64,000 nt of DNA from an uncultured Eubacteriales bacterium (GTDB lineage Bacteria > Bacillota > Clostridia > Oscillospirales > Oscillospiraceae), in contig UQUO01000001.1 of assembly GCA_900544295.1 (NCBI GenBank), positions 1-64,000 of the forward strand, in the 5' to 3' direction. The position numbers and the translations under genes are program-made. Under the pieces are notes generated by a model. It did no database searches, was not told the DNA's origin, and saw only the letters and a list, made by a program, of their open reading frames with translations. Positions 9,549 to 17,440 of this stretch are shown here, one piece after another. Every line of letters begins with the position of its first letter. Position 1 is the stretch's first letter.

Positions 9549-10860
9549 TGCTCAGGACCTCCCTATCTTTAAGCATCGCCTCTATTATACCGAGCGAGCG
9601 CGCGGAGAGCTCCGCGTTCTTGTTGCGTTTTCCCTTCACCCGATAGCCCAGGGGCGTTATTATGCCGAAATTCACGTTCATCGGCTGGAAGTCGCCCACG
9701 CTGCCGCCGGATATGTACTGCGCCAGCGCGCCTATAGCCGTCTCAGCCGGGAAATCCACCGCGGGCAGGCCCAGCTGACGCGCAGCTGTCTCTATGCCGA
9801 CCAGCATCCCCGAGGCGGCGGACTCCACATAGCCCTCCACGCCCGTCATCTGCCCGGCAAAGCTGATGCGCGGCTCAGACTTCAGGCGGTAATACCTGTC
9901 CAGCAGGCGCGGGGAGTCCAGATATGTGTTGCGGTGCATGACGCCGTAGCGCACGAACTCCGCGTTCCGCAGCGCCGGTATCATTGAAAACACGCGCTTC
10001 TGCTCCCCGAAGGTCAGGTGTGTCTGGAAGCCGACGAGATTGTACAGCGTCCCCTCCGCGTTGTCGCGCCGGAGCTGCACCACGGCCCAGTCCTCCCCGC
10101 CCGTGTGCGGGTTCCTGAGCCCCACGGGCTTCATCGGCCCGTAACGCAGCGTATCAAAGCCGCGCCTCGCCATGACCTCCACGGGCATGCAGCCCTCGAA
10201 CACCGCCCCGTCGTCAAAGCCGTGGACGGGCGCCTCCTTCGCAGCGCGCAGCTCGGTGACGAAGGCTTCGTACTCCTCCTTCGTCATAGGGCAGTTTACA
10301 TAATCTGCGGTACCCTTGCCGTAGCGCGAGGCGAGGTAGGCGTTTTCCATGTCCACGCTCTCCAGCGTGACGATGGGGGCCACGGCGTCGTAGAAGTGCA
10401 GGTCGAACTCCGGACAGAGGCGCACGATGGCCTCGGCCATGGCATCGCTCGTCAGGGGGCCGGTGGCGATGACCGCCTCGCCCTCGGGTATCTCCGTGAG
10501 CTCCCGCTCCTCCACCTCGACATTCGGGCAGGCGCGCAGGCGCTGCGTGATGTATTCAGAGAAGCCCTCCCTGTCCACGGCCAGCGCGCCGCCGGCGGCG
10601 ACGCGGTTTTTGTCCGCGGACTCCATGATGAGGGAGCCCAGGCGGCGCAGTTCCTCCTTCAACAGGCCGACAGCGTTCGTCAGCTCGTCGCTGCGCAGGG
10701 AATTGGAGCAGACGAGCTCGGCAAAGCCGGGCGAGACGTGGGCGGGGCTATACTTCCCCGGCTTCATCTCGACCAGACGTACCTTTATTCCCCGGCGGGC
10801 CAGCTGCCAGGCGCACTCGCTGCCCGCGAGGCCCGCGCCGACCACGGTGACGGCGCTCAT
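9532..10860 (-). CDS. trmFO: Methylenetetrahydrofolate-tRNA-(uracil-54)-methyltransferase TrmFO
   Basis: Folate- and FAD-dependent enzyme that methylates U54 in the T loop of tRNA. The 442 residues begin with the FAD dinucleotide-binding motif VVGAGLAGSECAWQLA, followed by the family segment ELVCSNSLRSDELTNAVGLL near residue 48 and GQMTGVEGYVESAASG near 335. The start overlaps the topA stop as ATGA. The topA-trmFO pair is a common arrangement in Firmicutes. Confidence 0.96.
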   Translation of the reverse strand: MSAVTVVGAGLAGSECAWQLARRGIKVRLVEMKPGKYSPAHVSPGFAELVCSNSLRSDELTNAVGLLKEELRRLGSLIMESADKNRVAAGGALAVDREGFSEYITQRLRACPNVEVEERELTEIPEGEAVIATGPLTSDAMAEAIVRLCPEFDLHFYDAVAPIVTLESVDMENAYLASRYGKGTADYVNCPMTKEEYEAFVTELRAAKEAPVHGFDDGAVFEGCMPVEVMARRGFDTLRYGPMKPVGLRNPHTGGEDWAVVQLRRDNAEGTLYNLVGFQTHLTFGEQKRVFSMIPALRNAEFVRYGVMHRNTYLDSPRLLDRYYRLKSEPRISFAGQMTGVEGYVESAASGMLVGIETAARQLGLPAVDFPAETAIGALAQYISGGSVGDFQPMNVNFGIITPLGYRVKGKRNKNAELSARSLGIIEAMLKDREVLSIEDNN

Positions 10861-13184
10861 TCTTCGGCCTCCGTCTTCTTGGCGGCTGTCTTTTTGGCTG
10901 TAGTCTTCTTCGCTGCCGGCTTCTTCGCCGCGGTTTTCCTGGCGGCTGTCTTCTTTTCTGCCGGCTTCTCTTCCTCAGGCTGCGCCTCGGCGGTCTCGCC
11001 CTCCTGCGCTGCCTCATCGGACTTCGCTGCGGGCTTTTTCTTGTAGCCGCGCTTGTCCTCGGGCACGAACATGGGGCATTTCTCGTTGATGCAGAAGGAC
11101 TTCGAGCGTCCGCGGCCGGAGCGGCGGAACATGGTCTGTCCGCACTCGGGGCAGTTGTCCTTCGTCGGCACGTCCCAGGTCATGAAGCCGATTATCTCGC
11201 GCCCGTCGGAGCTGGTGCCGCGCCAGGGGCAGTCCCGGCCGCGCTCGCAGGCATAGTAGGTGTAGCCGTTTTTAGAGGTGCGTTTGAGCAGTCTGCCGCC
11301 GCAGGCGGGGCATTTGCCCGGCATCTCGACCACTATGGGCATGGTGAAGCTGCACTCGGGGAAGCCGGGGCAGGCCAAAAAGCGCCCGAAACGCCCGGAC
11401 TTATACACGAGTTTTCTGCCGCAGTTGGGGCATATCTCCTCCGAGACCTCGTCCGGGACCTTGATGCGCTGGCCCTCCATGGCCTTCTCCGCGCTCTTCA
11501 GCTCCGTCTCAAAGCCGCCGTAGAAGTCCGAGAGGTACTCTTTCCAGCTCTTCTCGCCCTTTTCAATGTCGTCCAGGCCGTGCTCCATGCGGGCGGTGAA
11601 CTTGAGGTCCACGATGTCGGGGAAGCGCTCCTCCATAAGCCCGGTGACGACTTCGCCCAGGCTCGTGGGGCGCAGGTATTTGCCCTCCTTGACCACATAC
11701 TCGTGGCTGAGGATGGTGGTTATCGTCGGCGCGTAGGTGGAGGGTCGGCCTATGCCCTTTTCCTCCATGGCGCGGATAAGCGTCGCCTCCGTATAGCGGG
11801 AGGGCGGCTGGGTGAATTTCTGCTCCTTCGTGAGCTTCTTTACGGAGGCGCTGTCGCCCTCCTTGAGCTCGGGCAGGGGCTTCCTGGCCAACTGGCCGCC
11901 CTCGTCCTCACGCTCGTCGTCATATACGGCGGTGTAGCCGGGGAAGACCAGCTCGGAGTAGTTGGCGCGGAAGATATGTCCCGCGCAGGCCGCGTCCACC
12001 ACGACGTTGTCGTACACCGCGTTCGACATCTGGCAGGCCATGAAGCGGCCCCAGACGAGGCGGTAGAGCATGTACTGCTCCTTGGTCAGATCCTTCCGCA
12101 CCTGCTCCGGGGCAAGGGCGGCGTTAGTCGGGCGGATGGCCTCGTGCGCGTCCTGCGCGCCGGCCTTGGTCTTGTAGCGGCGCGGCTCCGGCGGGCAGTA
12201 GGCCGCGCCGTAGTGCGCGCTTATGAAGCTGCGCGCCGCGGCGACCGCGTCGTCCGACAGGCGCAGGGAGTCCGTTCTCATGTAGGTGATGAGGCCCACA
12301 GTGCCGAGGCCGGTGATGTCCACGCCCTCATACAGCTGCTGGGCTATGGACATGGTTCGCCGCGGGGTCATGCCCAGGCGGCGGCTGGCCTCCTGCTGGA
12401 GGGTCGAGGTGATGAACGGGGGCGAGGGGCTGCGCTGTTTCTTGCCGCGCTTGACGCTCTCGATCTTAAACTCCTGCCCGGTGACGGCGGCGATGACGGC
12501 GTCCGTCTCCTCCTCGCTGTGCAGCTCGGCCTTGCCATCGGCAGTGCCGAAGTAGCGGGCGGTGAATTCGCCCTCGCCCGAGCGGAGCACGGCGTCGAGC
12601 AGCCAGTATTCCTCCGGCACGAAGGCGCGTATCTCCTTCTCCCGGTCCACGACCATGCGCGTGGCCACGGACTGGACGCGGCCCGCGGACAGCCCGCGGC
12701 GTATCTTCTTCCACAGCAGCGGCGAGAGCTCGTAGCCGACTATCCTGTCCAGGATGCGGCGCGCCTGCTGGGCGTCCACAAGGTCTATGTCTATGTCGCG
12801 CGGGGCGGCGATGCTCTCCGTCACGACCCTTTTCGTTATCTCGTTGAAGGTGACGCGGCAGGCCTTGCCGTCCGGCAGGCCCAGCAGCTCCTTCAAATGC
12901 CAGGCTATGGCCTCGCCCTCGCGGTCCGGGTCGGTCGCGAGATAGACCATGGAGGCCTTCTCCGCGCGCTCGCGCAGATCCTTTATCACGTCTTCCTTAC
13001 CCTTCACGGGGATATACTGCGGCTCAAAGCCGCCTTCTATATCCACGCCCATCGTGCTCTTGGGCAGGTCGCGCAGGTGGCCCATGGAGGCCACGACTTT
13101 ATAATCGCTGCCCAGGTATTTCTCGATGGTCCTGGCCTTGGCCGGGGATTCCACTATGACCAACGCCGTCTTTGCTTTTGCCAT
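10857..13184 (-). CDS. topA: DNA topoisomerase I
   Basis: Type IA topoisomerase that relaxes negative supercoils by single-strand passage. The 775 residues comprise a Toprim domain (VIVESPAKARTIEKYL at the N terminus, ATDPDREGEAIAWHL near 110), the catalytic tyrosine in GLITYMRTDSLRLS near 305, and three C4 zinc ribbons between about 595 and 710 (CPNCGRK, CPACGGR, CPECGQT). The last about 35 residues are an Ala/Lys repeat (units such as TAAKKP and KKTAA) resembling the histone H1-like tails of high-GC bacteria, preceded by an acidic stretch. It overlaps trmFO by 4 nt and follows dprA by 10 nt. Confidence 0.97.
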   Translation of the reverse strand: MAKAKTALVIVESPAKARTIEKYLGSDYKVVASMGHLRDLPKSTMGVDIEGGFEPQYIPVKGKEDVIKDLRERAEKASMVYLATDPDREGEAIAWHLKELLGLPDGKACRVTFNEITKRVVTESIAAPRDIDIDLVDAQQARRILDRIVGYELSPLLWKKIRRGLSAGRVQSVATRMVVDREKEIRAFVPEEYWLLDAVLRSGEGEFTARYFGTADGKAELHSEEETDAVIAAVTGQEFKIESVKRGKKQRSPSPPFITSTLQQEASRRLGMTPRRTMSIAQQLYEGVDITGLGTVGLITYMRTDSLRLSDDAVAAARSFISAHYGAAYCPPEPRRYKTKAGAQDAHEAIRPTNAALAPEQVRKDLTKEQYMLYRLVWGRFMACQMSNAVYDNVVVDAACAGHIFRANYSELVFPGYTAVYDDEREDEGGQLARKPLPELKEGDSASVKKLTKEQKFTQPPSRYTEATLIRAMEEKGIGRPSTYAPTITTILSHEYVVKEGKYLRPTSLGEVVTGLMEERFPDIVDLKFTARMEHGLDDIEKGEKSWKEYLSDFYGGFETELKSAEKAMEGQRIKVPDEVSEEICPNCGRKLVYKSGRFGRFLACPGFPECSFTMPIVVEMPGKCPACGGRLLKRTSKNGYTYYACERGRDCPWRGTSSDGREIIGFMTWDVPTKDNCPECGQTMFRRSGRGRSKSFCINEKCPMFVPEDKRGYKKKPAAKSDEAAQEGETAEAQPEEEKPAEKKTAARKTAAKKPAAKKTTAKKTAAKKTEAEE

Positions 13185-13194
13185 TAAAACGTCC

Positions 13195-14436
13195 TCACTT
13201 TTGACTGATATTCAGCGTAAACCTTTTGCCCGGCTCCTGGCTCACGAGGCCGGCTATCTGGAGCATGGTCAGCTCCGAGAGCACTTCCTGCGCGGGCAGA
13301 CCCGTTTTATCTATCACATCGTCTATATGTGTCGAAGGCCGTTCCAGCGCAGTCACGATGGCGAGCTGCGCCTCAGTAAGGCCCTCCAGCTGTTTCCTTA
13401 GGTCAATATATTCCACACCTTGGGGCTTGTCAACGTCTTTTTGGACAAGCGGTGGTGTCGCGTCTTCCCTCTCCTCCGGCTCTGGCGCGTTCTCGGCGGC
13501 ATAGGCGGAGAGGGTCCGCTCGCAGTCCGCGGGCAGTTTTCGGGCCGCGCCGGGGTCGCGCAGGTCCTTGAAGCGCCCGGCAAAGCCGCTGAGCACGTCC
13601 CAGCCGCCCGTGACCGGCTGCGCGCCTTCCTTGATGAGCGCCAGGCCGCCTGCGGCGTTTTCCGCGTCCGCGTTCGCCGGGACGGCGAAAACCTCCTTGC
13701 CCTGACTGAGCGCCTCGTCCGCAAACAGCAGGGCGCCGCTCCTTTTCGGGGCCTCGACCACCACTGCGGCCACGCACAGGCCCGCGGTTATCCGGTTCCT
13801 GGCGCGGAAGAAGGCCGGGTGCCGCTTCGCGCCCGGCGGATACTCGCTTATAACGGCGCCCGCGGCGGCGACGTCCCGGGCGGTCTCCCCGCCCCAGCTC
13901 TCGTCGTCTATGGGCGAGCCCAGCACGCCTATGCAGCTGCCTCCCGCCATCAGCGCGCCCTGCGCGGCTGTCACGTCCACGCCCACGGTGAGACCGGACA
14001 CCACCAGCCCGCCGCAGCGCGTCAGCTCATAGCCCAACCTCGCGGCCATCTTTATACCGTATGGCGAGGCGCGGCGCGTGCCGACCACGGCAACGGCGGC
14101 CTTCTCGTCCACTACTGGCAGCCGCCCGCGCACATAGAGCACGACGGGCGGGTCGTATATCGCCGCAAGGCGGCGGGGATAATCCGCGTCCTGTATCGTC
14201 CTAATGTCCACGCCCAGGTTCTCGCAGTCCTCGATTATGCGGTAGGCCGTGTCGAAGCTCTTGTTTTCGAGGGCGGCGCACTCCTGCTCCGTCAGGCCGC
14301 CGAGCGCGGCGTAGTCGCCCCTCGGCGCGAAGTAGACCTCCCTCACCCCGCCGTAGCGCTCAAGCAGCAGGCGCTTCACCCTCGGGCGCACGCCCGTCAG
14401 TGAGGAGAGCCAGAGCCAGTATTTGAGTTCCGACAT
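13195..14436 (-). CDS. dprA: DNA processing protein DprA
   Basis: Loads RecA on incoming single-stranded DNA in natural transformation. The 413 residues have an N-terminal helical SAM-like region, the Rossmann core with VAVVGTRRASPYG near residue 130, SGLTVGVDVTAAQGAL near 160, and FFRARNRITAGLC near 225, and a C-terminal winged helix (DDVIDKTGLPAQEVLSELTMLQ). The segment GSPIDDESWGGE replaces the more usual GxGxDxxYPxxN motif, a moderate divergence. It sits in the usual dprA-topA order. No other competence gene is in the window. Confidence 0.93.
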   Translation of the reverse strand: MSELKYWLWLSSLTGVRPRVKRLLLERYGGVREVYFAPRGDYAALGGLTEQECAALENKSFDTAYRIIEDCENLGVDIRTIQDADYPRRLAAIYDPPVVLYVRGRLPVVDEKAAVAVVGTRRASPYGIKMAARLGYELTRCGGLVVSGLTVGVDVTAAQGALMAGGSCIGVLGSPIDDESWGGETARDVAAAGAVISEYPPGAKRHPAFFRARNRITAGLCVAAVVVEAPKRSGALLFADEALSQGKEVFAVPANADAENAAGGLALIKEGAQPVTGGWDVLSGFAGRFKDLRDPGAARKLPADCERTLSAYAAENAPEPEEREDATPPLVQKDVDKPQGVEYIDLRKQLEGLTEAQLAIVTALERPSTHIDDVIDKTGLPAQEVLSELTMLQIAGLVSQEPGKRFTLNISQK

Positions 14437-14445
14437 ACCTCCACC

Positions 14446-15213
14446 TCACAGTCTGCGGCCTGAGAGCTCCCACATGACTATCGCCGCCGCCACGGCGGCG
14501 TTAAGAGATTCGCTTCCCGGGGCCATGGGGATAATGACCCGGCCCGTGCATAGCCCCAGGAGCTCCGGCGAGAGGCCGTGGCCCTCGTTGCCTATGGCGA
14601 CGGCTGCGCGCGAAAGCTCCGCGGAGCGGATATCGAGCGCGCCCTCCGCGAGGGCCGCGCCGTAGAGAGGCAGGTCCCAGCCCCCGAGCAGCCGCGCAAG
14701 GCCGGGCAGGTCTGCCTCCACAATGCTCTGACGGAAGGCCGCTCCCATCGTCGCGCGAACGCAGCGGGGCGAGGTCGGGTCCGCGCAGTCCCCGGCCAGG
14801 ATGACGGCGTCCACGCCCAGGGCGTTCGCCGTCCTTATGACCGTACCGACGTTGCCGGGGTCCTGCACGCTCTCGAGCACGACGGCGCTCTCCACGCGCT
14901 CCGGCGCGCGCCGCTCGGGCAGGCGCACGGTGAACACCGGGCCTGGACTGTTCTTCACCGGCGAGGCGTAGGCCACGAGTTCCGGCGGTGCGGCGTAAAG
15001 CCGCGCGCCCTCCGGGACGCGGCCCGGCAGGCTCCCCTCCGCCGCTAGCAGGCTCGTCACCTCGCAGCCGGAGGCGAGCGCCTCGCCCAGGAGCTTCTCC
15101 CCGTCGAGCACGGTCTCCCCGCCCTCACGGCGCAGCGCGCCGTCGGAGGCGAGCTGGCGCAGATAGGCTATATACCCGTTTTTCCTAGAGCTTATCCTCT
15201 CCATTTTTAACAT
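14446..15213 (-). CDS. SpoU/TrmH family RNA 2'-O-methyltransferase
   Basis: SPOUT-fold methyltransferase using S-adenosylmethionine to methylate a ribose 2'-OH of rRNA or tRNA. The 255 residues carry a substrate-binding N-terminal domain and the three SpoU motifs: QDPGNVGTVIRTANALG near residue 117, AVAIGNEGHGLS near 205 and IPMAPGSESLNAAVAAA near 228. The exact target nucleotide cannot be decided. The start could be the ATG at 15213 or the one three codons later at 15204; neither has a clear Shine-Dalgarno. It heads the dprA-topA-trmFO run. Confidence 0.9.
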   Translation of the reverse strand: MLKMERISSRKNGYIAYLRQLASDGALRREGGETVLDGEKLLGEALASGCEVTSLLAAEGSLPGRVPEGARLYAAPPELVAYASPVKNSPGPVFTVRLPERRAPERVESAVVLESVQDPGNVGTVIRTANALGVDAVILAGDCADPTSPRCVRATMGAAFRQSIVEADLPGLARLLGGWDLPLYGAALAEGALDIRSAELSRAAVAIGNEGHGLSPELLGLCTGRVIIPMAPGSESLNAAVAAAIVMWELSGRRL

Positions 15214-15265
15214 ATACGCCGTCCATTGTCAAAAAGTTCAAGCGGGTCCTGCACATTTAATATAA

Positions 15266-15294
15266 ACTTTAACACAACAGTTTCGCCAGTACAA
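15266..15294 (-). promoter_or_regulatory. Possible promoter of the methyltransferase-dprA-topA run
   Basis: On the minus strand TTGTAC (15294-15289), a 17-nt spacer and TAAAGT (15271-15266) precede the methyltransferase gene by about 50 nt in an AT-rich gap. A TTGACA closer to the start has no well-placed -10. The call is tentative. Confidence 0.35.
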
Positions 15295-15300
15295 GCCCAA

Positions 15301-15326
15301 AAAAGCGGCGCGGCCTTCGCCGCGCC
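15301..15326 (-). terminator. Terminator after the downstream solute-binding lipoprotein
   Basis: Stem GGCGCGGC/GCCGCGCC (15307-15314/15319-15326) with a CTTC loop lies 6 nt past the stop codon at 15332. On the minus strand it is followed by GC and then T6 (read as A4-A6 at 15299-15304), the form of a strong intrinsic terminator. Confidence 0.8.
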
Positions 15327-15331
15327 GTCTC

Positions 15332-17419
15332 TCAGCTCTGTTCGGAAACATATATGCTCAGCCGTTCCTGTATTATCCGCGCGGCCTCCGCCGCCGTTCT
15401 GGCGCCTGTGAAGCAGGCCGCCGCCTCCTCGCAGATGATGCCCAGAGCCGTCTCGTCCACAAGCGTCGAGTTCTCCACCGAGGCCAGGAAGCTCTCGAAG
15501 CGCTCGACCTCCTCCGCCGTCATGCGGCCCTCGGACACGGCCTCGGCCTCCAGCTTTTCGAGGTAGGGGCGGTACATGGGCAGGGCGCTGTTTTTGTCGC
15601 GGTGGTAGCTCATATCGTAGCTCAGCAGCAGGTATTTGACGAATTCCCGGCAGCCGTCCGGCTTTTCGCTGCCGGCAAAGACGCCCACCGGCGAGGACGG
15701 GTCCATGACGGAGCCGTTGCTCCCGTCGGGCATCGGCATCCCTACAAAGCTGAGCTCCTGCCCCACCGCCTTTTCAAATTCGCTCAGTTTGGCGACGTTG
15801 GCGACGCGCGCTGTCTCGATGTACGTTTTGCCCGTGCGAAGCTCCTCCTCGGGCGGGACATAGCCCGTGAACTCCGTCGTCTCCGGGTGCTCGGTTATCT
15901 GGCCCACCGTCTCCAGCAGGGCTATGAACTCCGCGTTGTCGAAGCCGCACTCGCCGGTCTGCCAGTCTATGGCCTGCTGCATATAGCGCTGGGCTGCGTC
16001 ACGGATGAAACTCTCGCGCGTGACGTAATACATCATCTGCGCGCCGGGCTCCAGCGCGCGCTCGGCCTCCAGGTATTCCTCCGGCGTCCAGCCTGCGGCT
16101 TCGCCGAAGTTCGACTTCAGGCCCGCGCAGGTGTCGATACCAAAGCTTTCGGAGACATAGTAGGTCCCGCCGCCCAGCCTGCCGGCGAACACCAGGTCCT
16201 CCGCCGAGACCTCCGGGTCTCCTTCCAGCAGCTCGCCGATGTCCGCAAGATAGCCACGGCGCGCAAGGCTCTCCACGGGCATGCCCTCTAGCAGCAGCAG
16301 GTCCGGCCCGGCGCCCGCGGCGATGTCTGCGTAGAGCTTCGTCAAGGCGTCCTGCGCGCTCAGGGCTCCGCCCTGGCTGTAGTCCACTTCCCTGACCTGC
16401 CAGCCCGTGCCCCCGGCGTTGAAGCCCTGGACCAAGTAGCTGCTCTGCCCCAGCGTGGCCAGGGTCAGCTCGCCGCCGGCGGGCATCTCGGAGGGCTCCG
16501 TCAGGCTAAGGCGGCTCAGGCCGACGGCGCTGCGCATCATAAAGTCCCCGTCCCCAAGCGGGGCGAGGCCGCGCAGGGCGCTGCTCTCGATGGCACAGTC
16601 GGCCCAGACGATGAGCGGAGTCTTACCGCCCGTCTCGTCGAGGCCGTACGCCGCCTCAGCGTCGGCGCAGATGAGGAAAAACTCCTCGGTGCCGTCAAAG
16701 GCCTGCGTTTCCGTGCCATCGAGGGTGAAAAGCGGCTCGACGCCCTCGGGGCCGAGAGCGCTCACTGCGGCACTCTCACCGCCGTACTCGATGAGGCAGG
16801 CCCCGCCGCTGCCGCTGCGCAGGAGCTTTGCCTCAGCCGGAACGTTCAGCTGCGCGGCCACGGCCCCCTCGGCTATGAGCACGGCCTTGCCCGCTCCCAG
16901 GAGCCAGACGCCGCCGTCTGCTGAGCGCATATCGGAAAAATACGCCTCGCCCAGGCCCAAGGCGCCAAGGTCGAGCTCCGAGAGCGTCCCGCCCTCCGGA
17001 GAGAGCTGCACGAGGAGGCTCAGGGCCCCAGTCTCGGTCTCGCGGCTCTCAAGCAGCCAGATGCAGCCCTCCCCAGCGCAGGCCGCCTGCACCGCACCGC
17101 TCTCGGGCGTATAGAAGCGCTCGCCGTTTTTCAGCAGGACGTATTCGCTGGGAGCGTTCTGGCCGAAGAACATGGCGCAGGCGTAATAGTCGCCGCCGAG
17201 GCCGAATACGCCCAGGGTGGAGTCCGCGCCGGTGTTCACGAGGCTCTGGCGGTAGGGGCGGCCCCCGCTCGTCCACTCGGGCGCAGGCGACGCCGTGGGT
17301 TCCGGGCCCTGCGTCTCAGGCGCGCCGGTGAAAGCCGGTTCGGGTGGGGCCTCGCCGCCGCAGGCGGCCAGCAGGGTCATGACCAGGGCAAGGGCCAAGG
17401 CCAGGTGTCGTTTTTTCAT
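15332..17419 (-). CDS. Large solute-binding lipoprotein with propeller-like N-terminal half
   Basis: A 695-residue exported lipoprotein: signal peptide with lipobox LLAAC (Cys near residue 20), then a Pro/Thr-rich linker. About 280 residues of repeated beta-strand segments follow (patterns such as GCIWLLES and GGVWLLGAG) that look like a beta-propeller. The C-terminal half (from about residue 330) has the sequence features of a family 1 extracellular solute-binding protein (GPDLLLLEGMPVESLARRGYLADIGELL). Only 21 nt separate it from a second gene of the same design at 17441. No permease or ATPase gene is adjacent, so the ligand and the transport partner are unknown. Confidence 0.78.
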   Translation of the reverse strand: MKKRHLALALALVMTLLAACGGEAPPEPAFTGAPETQGPEPTASPAPEWTSGGRPYRQSLVNTGADSTLGVFGLGGDYYACAMFFGQNAPSEYVLLKNGERFYTPESGAVQAACAGEGCIWLLESRETETGALSLLVQLSPEGGTLSELDLGALGLGEAYFSDMRSADGGVWLLGAGKAVLIAEGAVAAQLNVPAEAKLLRSGSGGACLIEYGGESAAVSALGPEGVEPLFTLDGTETQAFDGTEEFFLICADAEAAYGLDETGGKTPLIVWADCAIESSALRGLAPLGDGDFMMRSAVGLSRLSLTEPSEMPAGGELTLATLGQSSYLVQGFNAGGTGWQVREVDYSQGGALSAQDALTKLYADIAAGAGPDLLLLEGMPVESLARRGYLADIGELLEGDPEVSAEDLVFAGRLGGGTYYVSESFGIDTCAGLKSNFGEAAGWTPEEYLEAERALEPGAQMMYYVTRESFIRDAAQRYMQQAIDWQTGECGFDNAEFIALLETVGQITEHPETTEFTGYVPPEEELRTGKTYIETARVANVAKLSEFEKAVGQELSFVGMPMPDGSNGSVMDPSSPVGVFAGSEKPDGCREFVKYLLLSYDMSYHRDKNSALPMYRPYLEKLEAEAVSEGRMTAEEVERFESFLASVENSTLVDETALGIICEEAAACFTGARTAAEAARIIQERLSIYVSEQS

Positions 17420-17440
17420 GTCTTGACCTCCGTCTATGTC

